Below are positions 1 to 8,711 of a stretch of DNA of 64,000 bases, one piece after another. Source of the stretch: JBKHXF01 sp046566145 (lineage in GTDB: Bacteria; Actinomycetota; Nitriliruptoria; Nitriliruptorales; Nitriliruptoraceae). Every line of letters begins with the position of its first letter. Within the stretch, counting starts at the first letter, position 1. A program made the position numbers and the translations under genes. The stretch covers positions 10,609-74,608 of the forward strand of contig JBKHXF010000021.1 of NCBI GenBank assembly GCA_046566145.1. The letters run 5' to 3'. Below the pieces are notes generated by a model that was given only the letters and a program-made list of their open reading frames with translations, did no database searches and was not told the origin of the DNA.

Positions 1-504
1 GTGCTGACGATCCGCGGTGGCGGCACGGTCGAGGTGCTCAACACCGACGCCGAGGGCCGGCTGGTGCTCGCGGACGCGCTGGTCCACGCCGGCGAGCTCG
101 ACCCGCGCCCCGACGTCATCGTCGACATGGCGACCCTGACCGGCGCGGTGCTCGTGGGGCTCGGCGAGCGGATCGGTGCGGTCATGTCCGACGAGGACGA
201 CCTCGTGGACGCGCTGGTCGCCGCCGGCGCGGCCGCCGGCGAGCCGCTGTGGCGCCTGCCGCTCGCCGCGCAGTACCGCCGCAAGCTCGACTCCGACGTG
301 GCGGACATCAAGAACGTCGGCGGGAAGAACGCCGGGACCATCACGGCCGGGCTGTTCCTGCAGCACTTCGCCCCGGACGACATCCCGTGGGCGCACCTCG
401 ACATCGCCGGGATGGCGTGGTCGGACGACGAGGACGGCTACCTGCGCAAGGGCGGGACCGGCGCACCGGTGCGGGCGCTGCTCGCCTGGCTGCAGCAGGG
501 CTGA
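1..504 (+). CDS. pepA: Leucyl aminopeptidase (M17), C-terminal part
   Basis: C-terminal 167 residues of a cytosolic M17 leucine aminopeptidase, a two-zinc hexameric exopeptidase that removes N-terminal residues from peptides. The family signature NTDAEGRL lies at visible residues 14-21 and carries metal and active-site ligands. The later KNVGGKNAGTITAGLFL and the WAHLDIAGMAW segment are also typical. The true start lies upstream of the window; the GTG at base 1 is an internal valine. The gene is followed after 29 bases by a thiamine-diphosphate enzyme on the same strand, so they may be cotranscribed. The family assignment is secure. Confidence 0.95.
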   Translation: MLTIRGGGTVEVLNTDAEGRLVLADALVHAGELDPRPDVIVDMATLTGAVLVGLGERIGAVMSDEDDLVDALVAAGAAAGEPLWRLPLAAQYRRKLDSDVADIKNVGGKNAGTITAGLFLQHFAPDDIPWAHLDIAGMAWSDDEDGYLRKGGTGAPVRALLAWLQQG

Positions 505-533
505 CCACAGGCGCACGGGAGGGAGCGGCGGAC

Positions 534-2186
534 ATGGGTGAGCACGTGCACGGTGGGCGGCTGATCGCCCAGCAGCTCGCGGCCGAGGGCGTCGACGCGC
601 TGTTCACGCTGACCGGCGGCCACATCTCCGCGATCTACGACGGGTGCGTGGCCGAGGGCATCCGCGTCATCGACGTCCGCCACGAGCAGGCCGCCGCCCA
701 CGCGGCCGACGCGTACGCGCGGCTGACCCGCCGTCCCGGCGCGGCCGCGGTCACCGCCGGGCCGGGCGTCACCGACGCCATCACCGGGGTGACCAACGCC
801 TTCTACGCGAACTCCCCGATGGTGCTGCTCGGCGGTCGCAACCCGCTCGGGCTCGAGGGCATGGGGGCCCTGCAGGACGCGCCGCAGGTCGAGATGCTGC
901 GCCCCGTCACCAAGCGCAGCGAGGTCGTGCTCGAGACCCGCCGGATGCGCGAGGTCGTGGGCTACGCGTTCCGCGACGCGCTGACCCCCCGGATGGGGCC
1001 GAGCTACGTCGACGTCCCCATGGACGTGCTCATGACGCCGGTCGACGTCGACCAGGTGGTCGTGCCGACGGGGCAGCGGTTCACGACCCTGCCGGGCGCC
1101 GACCCGGAGGCCGTCGCCGAGGTCGCGAAGCTGCTCGCCGAGGCGGAGCACCCGGTCGTGCTGTCGGGCTCCGGCACCTACTGGGCCGACGCCCGGGAGG
1201 AGCTGCGGGCCCTGGTGGAGACCGCCCGCGTCCCGCTGTACGTCAACGGCATGTCCCGGGGGATCCTCCCCGCGTTCCACGCGAACCTGCTGGCGCTGAC
1301 CCGCAAGCAGGCGCTCCGCCACGCCGACCTCGTGATCGCGCTGGGCATCGACTTCGACTTCCGGCTCGGGTACGGGCGTGGGGCCGGGTACGCCGACGAC
1401 GTGAAGGTCGTCCACGTCGACCCGCAGGCCGATAAGGTCGGGCACAACCGCGAGGTGCACCTCGGGGTCGTGGCCGACGTCAAGGCGTTCCTGAACGCGC
1501 TGCTCGCCCACGACGCCACGTTCGGCCGCTCGGAGGACGACGGCTGGCTGACCGACCTGCGGGCCGACGAGACCCGCCGCGAGGCCGACCGGCTGGCCGC
1601 CGCGCAGAGCGACGCCAGCCCGGTGCACCCGCTGCGGTTCGCGCTCGAGGTCGCCCGCTGGGTCGACCCGGAGGCCATCGTGATCGGTGACGGCGGCGAC
1701 GTCGTGGCCCACACCGCCGGGATGCTGAAGGTCAACCGCCCCGGGCACTGGATGGACCCCGGCCCCTTCGGGTGCCTCGGCGTCGGCGCCCCGTTCGCGC
1801 TGGCCGCGAAGCACGTCCACCCCGACACCCCGACGCTGGTCGTCTACGGCGACGGCTCGTTCGGGTTCAACGCGATGGAGTACGAGTCGGCGGTCCGTCA
1901 GGACCTGCCCTTCGTGGGCGTGATCGGCAACGACGGCGCCTGGGGCGAGATGAAGGCGTTCCACGAGCGGGTCTACCCCGACTCGATGGTGGCCCAGGAC
2001 CTCACCCAGGACGTGTCCTACGAGGGCGTCGTGCAGGCCCTCGGGGGGTACGGCGAGCGCGTCGAGCGACCGGAGGACATCGCCCCGGCGCTGGACCGCG
2101 CCGCCGAGTCGGGCGTCGCCTCGGTCGTCAACGTCATCCTCGACCGGGACTTCCGCCGGACCTCCACCTCGGCCTACGGGGCCTGA
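534..2186 (+). CDS. Thiamine-diphosphate-dependent acetolactate synthase-like enzyme
   Basis: 550-residue member of the acetolactate synthase / 2-hydroxyacyl-CoA lyase superfamily. The N-terminal domain carries the catalytic-type glutamate in VRHEQAAAHAADAYAR (E51). The central domain is Rossmann-like, and the C-terminal domain has the cofactor motif GDGS at residues 439-442 followed by the N466/D467 pair (Mg-TPP binding). I chose ATG 534, preceded by GGGAG; the frame is open further upstream, but there it overlaps pepA. The substrate cannot be fixed: actinobacterial IlvG-like proteins and 2-hydroxyacyl-CoA lyases are both close, and no ilvN or ilvC gene is nearby. A role outside branched-chain amino-acid synthesis is therefore plausible. 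Confidence 0.85.
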   Translation: MGEHVHGGRLIAQQLAAEGVDALFTLTGGHISAIYDGCVAEGIRVIDVRHEQAAAHAADAYARLTRRPGAAAVTAGPGVTDAITGVTNAFYANSPMVLLGGRNPLGLEGMGALQDAPQVEMLRPVTKRSEVVLETRRMREVVGYAFRDALTPRMGPSYVDVPMDVLMTPVDVDQVVVPTGQRFTTLPGADPEAVAEVAKLLAEAEHPVVLSGSGTYWADAREELRALVETARVPLYVNGMSRGILPAFHANLLALTRKQALRHADLVIALGIDFDFRLGYGRGAGYADDVKVVHVDPQADKVGHNREVHLGVVADVKAFLNALLAHDATFGRSEDDGWLTDLRADETRREADRLAAAQSDASPVHPLRFALEVARWVDPEAIVIGDGGDVVAHTAGMLKVNRPGHWMDPGPFGCLGVGAPFALAAKHVHPDTPTLVVYGDGSFGFNAMEYESAVRQDLPFVGVIGNDGAWGEMKAFHERVYPDSMVAQDLTQDVSYEGVVQALGGYGERVERPEDIAPALDRAAESGVASVVNVILDRDFRRTSTSAYGA

Positions 2187-2189
2187 GGC

Positions 2190-2582
2190 TCAGGCCGACG
2201 CGGGCGCGAGCTTCGCGAGGAAGCGCTCGCGGTCGACCAGCACGCGACGGTGGCGGACCTTCGCGACGACCTCGTCGCCGTCCTTCACGAGCACGTTGAA
2301 CTCGAGGCGCCGGCCGTGGTGCCCGATGAGGGTCGCCTCGGCGCACACGGTGCGGCCGACCGGCGTCGGCTTCTCGTGCTCGATCTCGGCCCACGCCCCG
2401 ACGGAGGTCTGCCCCTCGGGCAGGTCGTCGCGGATGGCCTGCACGCAGGCGCCCTCGGCGAGGGCGAGGAGCGCCGGCGTGCCGAGCACGGGGACGTCGC
2501 CGGAGCCGACCGCCGCGGCGGTGTGGTCCTCGGCGACGGTCAGCTCGTGGTGGCAGCGCAGGCCCGGGTCGCAGTTGCCCAT
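2190..2582 (-). CDS. Hotdog-fold thioesterase (FlK-like)
   Basis: 130-residue protein with the arrangement of fluoroacetyl-CoA-thioesterase-like hotdog proteins: VPVLGTPALLALAEGACV near residues 30-47 (central helix with an acidic residue), then GAWAEIEHEKPTPVG and ATLIGHHGRRLEF, which supplies the strand histidines. It probably hydrolyses an acyl-CoA in the cytoplasm; the substrate is unknown. ATG 2582 is preferred to the upstream ATG 2609 because GAGGAG sits about 12 bases before it. The gene is convergent with the preceding thiamine-diphosphate enzyme, with 3 bases between the stops. A minus-strand TAGCAT at 2670-2675 could be its -10 element. Confidence 0.75.
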   Translation of the reverse strand: MGNCDPGLRCHHELTVAEDHTAAAVGSGDVPVLGTPALLALAEGACVQAIRDDLPEGQTSVGAWAEIEHEKPTPVGRTVCAEATLIGHHGRRLEFNVLVKDGDEVVAKVRHRRVLVDRERFLAKLAPASA

Positions 2583-2863
2583 GTCGGATGACCTCTCCTC
2601 GGCGTCCACCCACCCCGGCGGGAGGGCCCGAAGGAGCGGGCGGGCCGGACGACCGGTGGACGGTCGACCATGCTACCGGGCCGGGTGCACACCGTCCGGT
2701 CGGTGGCCCGACGACCATCCCCGCCCCGGCCGGACGGCCGGCGGACACCCCCGCCCCCGCCCGGATGCCCGGTCGGACAGGTCCACCCCGGACGGTCGGT
2801 GGGCGATGGTCGGGCTCCACCGGCCGCACCCGGCGGCCACACCCCCTGCAGGAGGTACCCCAG

Positions 2864-3103
2864 ATGGAGCCCAGCGAGCAGCGCACCGAGCGCGAGGTCA
2901 TCGTCACGAACAACGGTGACGGCGGCTCGCGAGGTGCCGGCGCGGCCGTGGCCGCCGTCGCGGCGATCATCGCGCTCGTCCTGGTCGCGTGGTTCGTCAT
3001 CCAGGCGGTCGGCGGCGGGACCGGCGGTGACGGCGGCGCGGTCATCCCCGACGAGGTGGACGTCAACATCACCGACCAGACCGGTGGGGGCGGCGAGGGC
3101 TGA
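2864..3103 (+). CDS. Small single-pass membrane protein
   Basis: 79-residue protein: a charged N-terminus (about residues 1-14), a glycine/alanine linker, one hydrophobic helix at about residues 27-48, and a short glycine-rich acidic tail ending in several glycines. ATG 2864 follows an ideal AGGAGG at 2849-2854, so translation is well supported even though I recognise no family. The pattern suggests a tail exposed outside the membrane. The next gene, 115 bases downstream on the same strand, is also a membrane protein. Confidence 0.7.
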   Translation: MEPSEQRTEREVIVTNNGDGGSRGAGAAVAAVAAIIALVLVAWFVIQAVGGGTGGDGGAVIPDEVDVNITDQTGGGGEG

Positions 3104-3218
3104 CCTCGCGACGGCGCCACCGGCGCGCACGTCTGCGACGCGTTTCGCGTCGAACCGACGGGCGGGGCACCCTTGCCCCGCCCGTCGCCCGTTCCCGCAC
3201 CGTGAGGCCCACCCCGCC

Positions 3219-4022
3219 GTGGACGTCCCTGCCGTCGTGCTCGCCATCGTCCTCGCCGAGACCGCGGTCGGTGGGCTCGCGCTCACGTGGCTCGCCCCGA
3301 CCTGGGGCAAGGTCCGGCACGGCTACGAGATCCTCCAGGCCTCGACCCTCGTCGCCATGCTGTGGGGGGCCTGGGCCTCGATGCGCACGCCGCTGTCCGT
3401 GCTCGCCGACACGGCCGACGCGGCCACGGTGACCCGGGCCGACCTCCTCGGGACGCTGCTGCTGGTGGCCACGATCGTCGGCGCCCTCTCGATCGTCGCG
3501 CTCATCGCGCGCGCGCCGGCGGTGGCGCGGGTCCTCGGCGTCGCCTCGGCGGCCATCGGCCTCGCGTCCTTCGTCCCGCTGGCCATGCTCCGAGGAGGTG
3601 GGGGTGCCGAGCTGGCGCTCGGCCTCGCCGAGCTCCTCCTCGGGTCGTTCCTGCTCGGCGCCATCTGGGTCGGCATGGTGCTCGGGCACTGGTACCTGGT
3701 GGAGCGCCGGCTCTCCAACCGCTACATGGTGTGGATCGCCTGGGTGAACGTCGCCGCCGTCGTGGCCGGTCTGGGCGCGGTGCTGCTGAGCCTGCGCAAC
3801 CCCGTCCCCGCGAGCGTGTCGTTCTCGCCGATCCTCTCGATCGGGCAGATGACGGTCGTCCTCGGCGTCGGCGTCCTCGGCCTCATCGCGCTCATCGCCT
3901 ACTTCAACGTCCGGCTGGCCAACGAGGGGGGCCGCTCGATCCAGGCGTCGACCGGGATGTTCTACCTCGCGGTCATCCTCGCGCCGGCGGCCGAGTTCGC
4001 CGCCAAGGTGCGCTTCTTCTGA
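3219..4022 (+). CDS. Polytopic membrane protein of unknown function
   Basis: 267-residue, almost entirely hydrophobic protein with about seven or eight predicted membrane helices. The first begins directly after the start (VDVPAVVLAIVLAETAVGG) and the last ends just before the lysine/arginine-containing C-terminus. I take GTG 3219 because the upstream open frame is arginine/proline-rich and not membrane-like. A WVGMVLGHWYLV segment in the middle of the bundle holds a histidine and tryptophans inside the membrane, a pattern seen in haem or quinone proteins, but that is only suggestive. No family is recognised. Confidence 0.7.
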   Translation: MDVPAVVLAIVLAETAVGGLALTWLAPTWGKVRHGYEILQASTLVAMLWGAWASMRTPLSVLADTADAATVTRADLLGTLLLVATIVGALSIVALIARAPAVARVLGVASAAIGLASFVPLAMLRGGGGAELALGLAELLLGSFLLGAIWVGMVLGHWYLVERRLSNRYMVWIAWVNVAAVVAGLGAVLLSLRNPVPASVSFSPILSIGQMTVVLGVGVLGLIALIAYFNVRLANEGGRSIQASTGMFYLAVILAPAAEFAAKVRFF

Positions 4023-4029
4023 CGGCCCT

Positions 4030-4662
4030 TCAGACGACCGTCGCGAGCGCCAGGCCGCCGTCCACGTCGAGGACGGTGACCGCGAGGTCCTCCCGCTCGG
4101 CGAGGTAGGCGACGAACGTGGCCAGCCCGCCCTCGGGGTCGTCGGCCGGGTCGGTCGGCAGCACGCCGCGGGCCAGCAGCATCCCGCCGGGCTTGAGCAG
4201 TCGGACGGCGTGCTCGAGGTGCGCGGGGTAGGCCGCGGGGTCGCCCTGCAGCAGCACCAGCTCGTAGGTGCCGTCGGAGAGGCGCTCGAGCACCTCGGCC
4301 GGCTCGCCGTGGATGGAGCGGACCCGCTCGGCGACGCCGGCGGAGTCGTAGCTGCGCGTGGCGAGGCCGTGCAGGTGCGGGTCGGGCTCGACCGAGGTGA
4401 GCACGCCGCGCTCCTCCATGCCGGTGAGGAGCCACAGGCCGGTCACGCCGGCGGCCGAGCCGACCTCGACCACGTGCCGAGCGGCGCACGTCGTCGCGGC
4501 CCACGCGAGCAGCGCACCGACCTCCGGGGGCGGCACGCGGTCCGCCGGGGTGGCCCGTGCGCGCGCCGCGAGGAGCGCCTCGTCCTCGGCCGCGACGAGC
4601 CGCCGGGCCGCGACGAGCGCCGGCGGGACGGGCGGCTCGGCGGCCTCGGGGGCGCCGGTCAT
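4030..4662 (-). CDS. SAM-dependent O-methyltransferase (Rv1220c-type)
   Basis: 210-residue class I methyltransferase. The SAM-binding motif I is VVEVGSAAGVTGLWLL at about residues 72-87, followed by an acidic residue in SVEPD and by LVLLQGDPAAYP. It resembles the catechol-O-methyltransferase-like family 3 proteins. The placement is informative: in mycobacteria the same kind of gene (Rv1220c) lies divergent from sigE, as here. ATG 4662 is chosen because the upstream extension is low-complexity. A TAGCGT at 4716-4721 on the minus strand is a reasonable -10. The substrate is unknown. Confidence 0.8.
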   Translation of the reverse strand: MTGAPEAAEPPVPPALVAARRLVAAEDEALLAARARATPADRVPPPEVGALLAWAATTCAARHVVEVGSAAGVTGLWLLTGMEERGVLTSVEPDPHLHGLATRSYDSAGVAERVRSIHGEPAEVLERLSDGTYELVLLQGDPAAYPAHLEHAVRLLKPGGMLLARGVLPTDPADDPEGGLATFVAYLAEREDLAVTVLDVDGGLALATVV

Positions 4663-4820
4663 GGGGTCGAGGTCCACGTCGATCCTCGTGTGCGGGCGGG
4701 CGTGGGTGCCGGGGCACGCTAGCGCGTCGGCCCACGGCCCACCGGCCGGGAACCACCGGGCCCGCGCCCGCGTTGCCCCTGTGGACAACCCCTCGGGTCG
4801 GCAGCGACGCCCGCGGGTCC

Positions 4821-4826
4821 TACGAT
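4821..4826 (+). promoter_or_regulatory. Putative -10 element of sigE
   Basis: TACGAT lies 39 bases before the GTG of sigE, in the 203-base region between the divergent methyltransferase and sigE. It matches the TANNNT form seen before many genes of this window. No convincing -35 is visible, so the call rests on position and sequence only. Confidence 0.35.
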
Positions 4827-4865
4827 GGAGCACCCCGCACCGTGAGTCCGAGCCCAGGAGCCCCG

Positions 4866-5468
4866 GTGGCCCAGCGCCGACCGCCGGCCGACGTCGACCC
4901 CCTCCGCCACGAGGCCGAGGGCGCCACGCCCGACGCCGGCGAGGAGACCCGCACGCCCGACCCCCGTCCCGGCTGGGACGAGGTCGCCGAGCGCTACGGC
5001 CGGACCGTCTACACGATGGCCTACCGGCTGACGGGCGACCGCCAGGAGGCCGAGGACCTCGCGCAGGACGTGTTCGTCCGGGTCTACCGCAACCTCGACC
5101 GCTACGAGCCGGGCACCTTCGAAGGCTGGCTCTACCGCATCACGAAGAACCTCTTCCTCGACAAGGTCCGCCGGCGCAACCGCATCCGGATGGAGGCGCT
5201 GCAGGACGACGAGTGGCGCCACCCGGCCGACGAGGACCCGGGCCCCGAGGACCGGGTCCAGCACGGGGTGCTGCGCGGCGACATCGAGCGGGCCCTGCTC
5301 GAGCTGCCGCCCAGCTTCCGCACCGCCGTGGTGCTCTGCGACGTGCAGGGACTGACCTACGAGGAGATCGCCGAGGCGACCGGCTGGCCGCTCGGCACGG
5401 TCCGCTCGCGCATCCACCGCGGCCGCCGACTGCTGCGCCGTGCCCTCTCCGGGGGCGACGATGGGTGA
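4866..5468 (+). CDS. sigE: ECF RNA polymerase sigma factor SigE
   Basis: 200-residue extracytoplasmic-function sigma factor. Region 2 (about residues 35-105) contains YGRTVYTMAYRLTGDRQEAE and a typical region 2.4 ending in WLYRITKNLFLD. Region 4 (about residues 135-195) has LPPSFRTAVVLCDVQGLTYE and an HTH in IAEATGWPLGTVRSRIHRGR. GTG 4866 is preceded by AGGAG with five bases between. The downstream anti-sigma gene overlaps its end by 8 bases, indicating translational coupling. Order and neighbours match mycobacterial sigE-rseA-htrA-tatB, so a cell-envelope stress role is a strong inference. Confidence 0.92.
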   Translation: MAQRRPPADVDPLRHEAEGATPDAGEETRTPDPRPGWDEVAERYGRTVYTMAYRLTGDRQEAEDLAQDVFVRVYRNLDRYEPGTFEGWLYRITKNLFLDKVRRRNRIRMEALQDDEWRHPADEDPGPEDRVQHGVLRGDIERALLELPPSFRTAVVLCDVQGLTYEEIAEATGWPLGTVRSRIHRGRRLLRRALSGGDDG

Positions 5469-5892
5469 GCGCCGACCGTCGCCCCGCCACGTCGGCGACG
5501 AGCTGTCGGCGTTCCTCGACGACGAGCTCGACGACGCGGCGGCCCTGTCCGTCACGCGTCACCTCGCCGCCTGCGACCCGTGCGTGCGGGAGCTGGAGGG
5601 CCTGCGCGCCACCCGTGACGCGCTGCGCGGGCTGCCCGGCATCGAGCCGCCGTCCGCGCTGTTCCTCGACGCGGCGTTCGCTGCGAGCCCCGACGCGCGG
5701 CTGCCGCGGAGCCTCCGGGCCGCCGGCGTCGCCACCGTGCTCCTGCTGGTCGTGCTCGCCGGCGCGTTCGTCGCCGGGGAGGAGGCCGGGACGGTCCGCC
5801 CGCCCGTCGACGTCTTCGTGACCGACCACGTGGCGCGCACCGGCGGCGGCCCGATCGTCACCCCGGTCCGGTTCGACCCCGCGGGCCGGTGA
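5461..5892 (+). CDS. Zinc-containing anti-sigma factor (RseA-like)
   Basis: 143-residue anti-sigma factor. The N-terminal cytoplasmic domain carries the zinc anti-sigma motif HLAACDPC (H-x3-C-x2-C) at about residues 32-39, within a helix typical of ZAS domains. A membrane helix (VATVLLLVVLAGAFVAG) follows at about residues 89-105, then a short extracytoplasmic tail. It is expected to bind SigE at the membrane and release it on envelope or redox stress. ATG 5461 overlaps sigE by 8 bases and its own stop overlaps the next start by 4, so the three genes form one coupled unit. Confidence 0.88.
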   Translation: MGERRPSPRHVGDELSAFLDDELDDAAALSVTRHLAACDPCVRELEGLRATRDALRGLPGIEPPSALFLDAAFAASPDARLPRSLRAAGVATVLLLVVLAGAFVAGEEAGTVRPPVDVFVTDHVARTGGGPIVTPVRFDPAGR

Positions 5893-6941
5893 GGCGCGGG
5901 GCCGTGCGTGCGACCGCCGCCGCCGTGGTCGCGGCGGTCGGGCTGCTCGGCGCGGCGCCGGCGGTCGGCGACGAGGCCGGCCGGGAGGCGCTCCAGCGCG
6001 CGGTCGACGCGAGCCGGGCGACGGCCTACGAGGGCCGGGTCGTCATCGTCGGCTTCGACGCGACGGGCGCCCCGACGCTCGCGGAGCTCGACGTGGCCCG
6101 CGGTCGCGACGGGGGCATGCGCGTCGGGGTCGCGGAGCGCTGGACCATCGGGCGGGCGGCGGACGTCGCCTTCCGCTCCGCGTCGGCCGGCGAGCTGCTG
6201 GCGCTGTCCGGCATCGAGCCGCTCGAGTTCTCCGTCGACGACCTGCTCACCAAGTACGACGTGGCCCGGCAGGGCGTCTCGGAGCTCGTGACCGGCCCGG
6301 CGACCGTCGTGGGGGTGCGCGAGCGGGGGGCGGCGACCGACCGGGAGCGCCTGCACCTCGACGACTCGACCGGCCTGGTCGTGCGCCGCGAGACCTTCGA
6401 CGCGGCCGGCGAGCCGGTCCGGCTGGTCGCGTTCACGTCGCTGCAGGTCATCGACCGCTCGCTGGGCGTCCCCGATGGGATGACGGCGCCGGCGACCACC
6501 CGGACCGAGCTGTCCGACCGGGGCCTCGACGCCCTCGCGTCGGTCGGCTGGGAGGTGCCGACCGCGCTCGACGGGGGCTTCCGCCTCCGCGAGGCGTACG
6601 CGCTGCCCGAGAACGACGGCGGCTCGGTCCACCTCGTCTACACCGACGGGCTCTACACGCTGTCGGTCTACGAGCAGCACGGTCGGCTCGACCCGGACGC
6701 CGTCTCCGGCGCGCGCCGTCACGCGGCCGAGGGTCGTCACGTCTGGCGGTGGCCCGGGTCCGAACCCGAACGTGTGGTGTGGTCCGGTGCCGGCATGACC
6801 TTCACGGCCGTCAGCGACGCCCCGCTCGACACGATCGTCACCGCCGTGTCCGCCCTCCCCGCCGACCCGCCCCCGGGTCCGTTCGCCCGGCTCACGCGCG
6901 GGTTCGAGCGGCTCGGCCGGATGCTGTGGCCGTTCGGCTAG
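5889..6941 (+). CDS. MucB/RseB-like periplasmic regulator
   Basis: 350-residue exported protein. It has a positively charged start and a hydrophobic signal segment (residues 8-25), then a LolA/RseB-like domain (about 30-210) containing YEGRVVIVGFD and a long beta-rich series ending in LVAFTSLQVID. A second smaller domain (about 225-330) follows. RseB proteins sense mislocalised lipoproteins or lipids and protect the anti-sigma factor from proteolysis. GTG 5889 shares the GTGA overlap with the anti-sigma stop. Position between the anti-sigma factor and HtrA supports the assignment; sequence alone gives moderate certainty. Confidence 0.78.
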   Translation: MRRGAVRATAAAVVAAVGLLGAAPAVGDEAGREALQRAVDASRATAYEGRVVIVGFDATGAPTLAELDVARGRDGGMRVGVAERWTIGRAADVAFRSASAGELLALSGIEPLEFSVDDLLTKYDVARQGVSELVTGPATVVGVRERGAATDRERLHLDDSTGLVVRRETFDAAGEPVRLVAFTSLQVIDRSLGVPDGMTAPATTRTELSDRGLDALASVGWEVPTALDGGFRLREAYALPENDGGSVHLVYTDGLYTLSVYEQHGRLDPDAVSGARRHAAEGRHVWRWPGSEPERVVWSGAGMTFTAVSDAPLDTIVTAVSALPADPPPGPFARLTRGFERLGRMLWPFG

Positions 6942-6970
6942 AACTCCCCGACCGACGAACAGGACCCCGC

Positions 6971-8335
6971 ATGGCCCGCGACACCGACGAGTGGCGCCGC
7001 CCGTGGCGTGACGAGGCGCCCGTGGAGGTCGCCGTCGGGCCCGCCGCCGACGCGGCCCAGCCGCCCCTGCCCGGCGTCCGGCCGGCCTCCCCGGCGACGC
7101 CGCCGGCGTCCTGGGGTGAGCGCGACCTCGGGCCGGGCTCGCCACTCGGGTCCGTCCGTCCGCCCGACGCGACCGGCACCGTCGACGCCCCCACCGGGCG
7201 TCCGCGCCGCGCCGGGGCTGTCGTGACCGTCGTCGCGGCGCTCCTCGGCGCCGCCGGCGGCACGGTCGGCACGGTCGGCTACCTCGACGCCACCGGCCGG
7301 CTCGGGACGGGCAGCGCCGTCGGGACCACGGTGACCCTGCCGGAGCAGGACGTCACGGCCCCGCTCGTCGACGTCGGTGACGCCGACGGCGGCACCGTCG
7401 TGTCGGCCGTCGCCGAGGCGGTCACCCCGTCGGTCGTCCGCATCGACGTCCTGGCCCAGCAGAACGGCCAGCTCGTCAACGCCGGCGTCGGGTCGGGCGT
7501 CGTCTACCGCTCCGACGGCTACATCCTGACCAACAACCACGTGGTGCGCGGGGCCGACGAGGTCGAGGTCCGCTTCGCCGACGGCGAGGCCGCGACCGCC
7601 GAGGTCGTGGGCACCGACCGCCTGACCGACCTCGCCGTGCTGAAGGTCGAGCGGACCGGGCTGCCCGCCATCAACCTGCGCAGCGGCTCCAGCCTCCGGG
7701 TGGGCGAGACCGCCATCGCGATCGGCAGCCCGTTCGGGCTCGACGCGTCCGTCACGGCCGGCGTCGTGTCGGCGCTCAACCGTGACCTGCGCGTCCCGGC
7801 GCAGGGCGACGACCCGCCGTTCGTGATCCCCGCCGTCATCCAGACCGACGCGGCCATCAACCCCGGCAACTCCGGCGGGGCGCTCGTCGACGCGCAGGGC
7901 CGGCTCATCGGCATCAACACGGCCATCCTCACGGGCTCGGGCGGGTCCCAGGGTGTCGGCTTCGCCGTGCCGACGGTCCAGGCCGTCGACGCGGCCGAGC
8001 AGCTCATCCGGACCGGCTCGGTCAGCCACCCGTTCCTCGGGGTGTCGGGCGAGGACGTGACGCGTGAGGTCGCCCGCCGCTACGCCGAGGAGTTCGGCAT
8101 CGACCTCGACGGCGGCGCGCTCATCGTCGAGGTCGTGGAGGGCTCCGGCGCCTCGGCGGCCGGGATCCGCCCCGACGACGTGATCGTCCGGGTGGGCGAC
8201 CTGCCCATCGACGACATGACGGGGCTGATCGTCGCGGTGCGGGCGTTCGAGACGGGCCAGACCGTCGAGGTCGAGCTGCTCCGCGGTGGCGAGCGCCTGA
8301 CCGTCGACGTGACGTTCACCGAGCGTCCGGACTGA
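6971..8335 (+). CDS. htrA: HtrA-type membrane-anchored serine protease with PDZ domain
   Basis: 454 residues. A proline/alanine-rich cytoplasmic region (1-80) is followed by a membrane helix (82-104) and a trypsin-like S1C domain with the full triad H190 (TNNHVV), D220 (DRLTDLAVLKV) and S301 (NPGNSGGAL). A C-terminal PDZ domain spans about 365-454. It probably degrades damaged envelope proteins and may process the anti-sigma factor encoded two genes upstream. ATG 6971 lies 29 bases after the RseB-like gene, so it belongs to the sigE unit. The catalytic residues are intact, so activity is expected. Confidence 0.92.
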   Translation: MARDTDEWRRPWRDEAPVEVAVGPAADAAQPPLPGVRPASPATPPASWGERDLGPGSPLGSVRPPDATGTVDAPTGRPRRAGAVVTVVAALLGAAGGTVGTVGYLDATGRLGTGSAVGTTVTLPEQDVTAPLVDVGDADGGTVVSAVAEAVTPSVVRIDVLAQQNGQLVNAGVGSGVVYRSDGYILTNNHVVRGADEVEVRFADGEAATAEVVGTDRLTDLAVLKVERTGLPAINLRSGSSLRVGETAIAIGSPFGLDASVTAGVVSALNRDLRVPAQGDDPPFVIPAVIQTDAAINPGNSGGALVDAQGRLIGINTAILTGSGGSQGVGFAVPTVQAVDAAEQLIRTGSVSHPFLGVSGEDVTREVARRYAEEFGIDLDGGALIVEVVEGSGASAAGIRPDDVIVRVGDLPIDDMTGLIVAVRAFETGQTVEVELLRGGERLTVDVTFTERPD

Positions 8336-8352
8336 CGTCACCCGCACCTCGC

Positions 8353-8358
8353 TACCCT
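8353..8358 (+). promoter_or_regulatory. Putative -10 element before tatB
   Basis: TACCCT is centred in the 60-base gap between htrA and tatB, 37 bases before the tatB GTG. The same hexamer precedes at least four other genes in the window. It suggests that tatB can also be transcribed separately from the sigE operon. Confidence 0.35.
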
Positions 8359-8395
8359 CCGGGCCCCGCCTCCCCGTCGTCGAACGAGTCCCACC

Positions 8396-8710
8396 GTGGG
8401 CAACCTGGGTGTCTCCGAGCTGCTCGTCATCGCGCTGCTCGCGCTGCTGGTCTTCGGACCGGAGCGCCTGCCCGAGCTCGCACGCAACGCCGGCAAGGCG
8501 CTGGCGCGGTTCCGCGAGGAGACCTCCAAGAGCGTCGAGGAGCTCAAGCGCGCCGCCGACATCGAGGACCTCGACCGGGAGCTGCGCGGGCTCAGCCGTG
8601 ACCTCAAGGACGTGCGGAGCTCGGTGATGTCGAGCTTCGCGGCGGCAGAGACCGGGGCGACCCAGCGGGCGGCCGACCGTCCGCCGCCGTTCGACCCCGA
8701 AGCGACCTGA
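8396..8710 (+). CDS. tatB: Sec-independent translocase protein TatB
   Basis: 104-residue protein with the TatA/B layout. A very short exterior start (MGNLGVSEL) leads into a membrane helix (LLVIALLALLVFGPERLPEL, with the hallmark FGP hinge), then a long charged amphipathic helix and a variable polar tail. The E-rich start and long helix fit TatB rather than TatA. TatB with TatC recognises twin-arginine signal peptides. Position next to htrA copies the sigE-htrA-tatB order of mycobacteria. No tatA or tatC occurs in the window. Confidence 0.88.
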   Translation: MGNLGVSELLVIALLALLVFGPERLPELARNAGKALARFREETSKSVEELKRAADIEDLDRELRGLSRDLKDVRSSVMSSFAAAETGATQRAADRPPPFDPEAT

Positions 8711-8711
8711 C

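Noticed and set aside
249..533. Upstream extension of the thiamine-diphosphate enzyme
   Set aside because: It overlaps pepA in another frame and is Arg-rich; the conserved domain starts at ATG 534 with a ribosome site.
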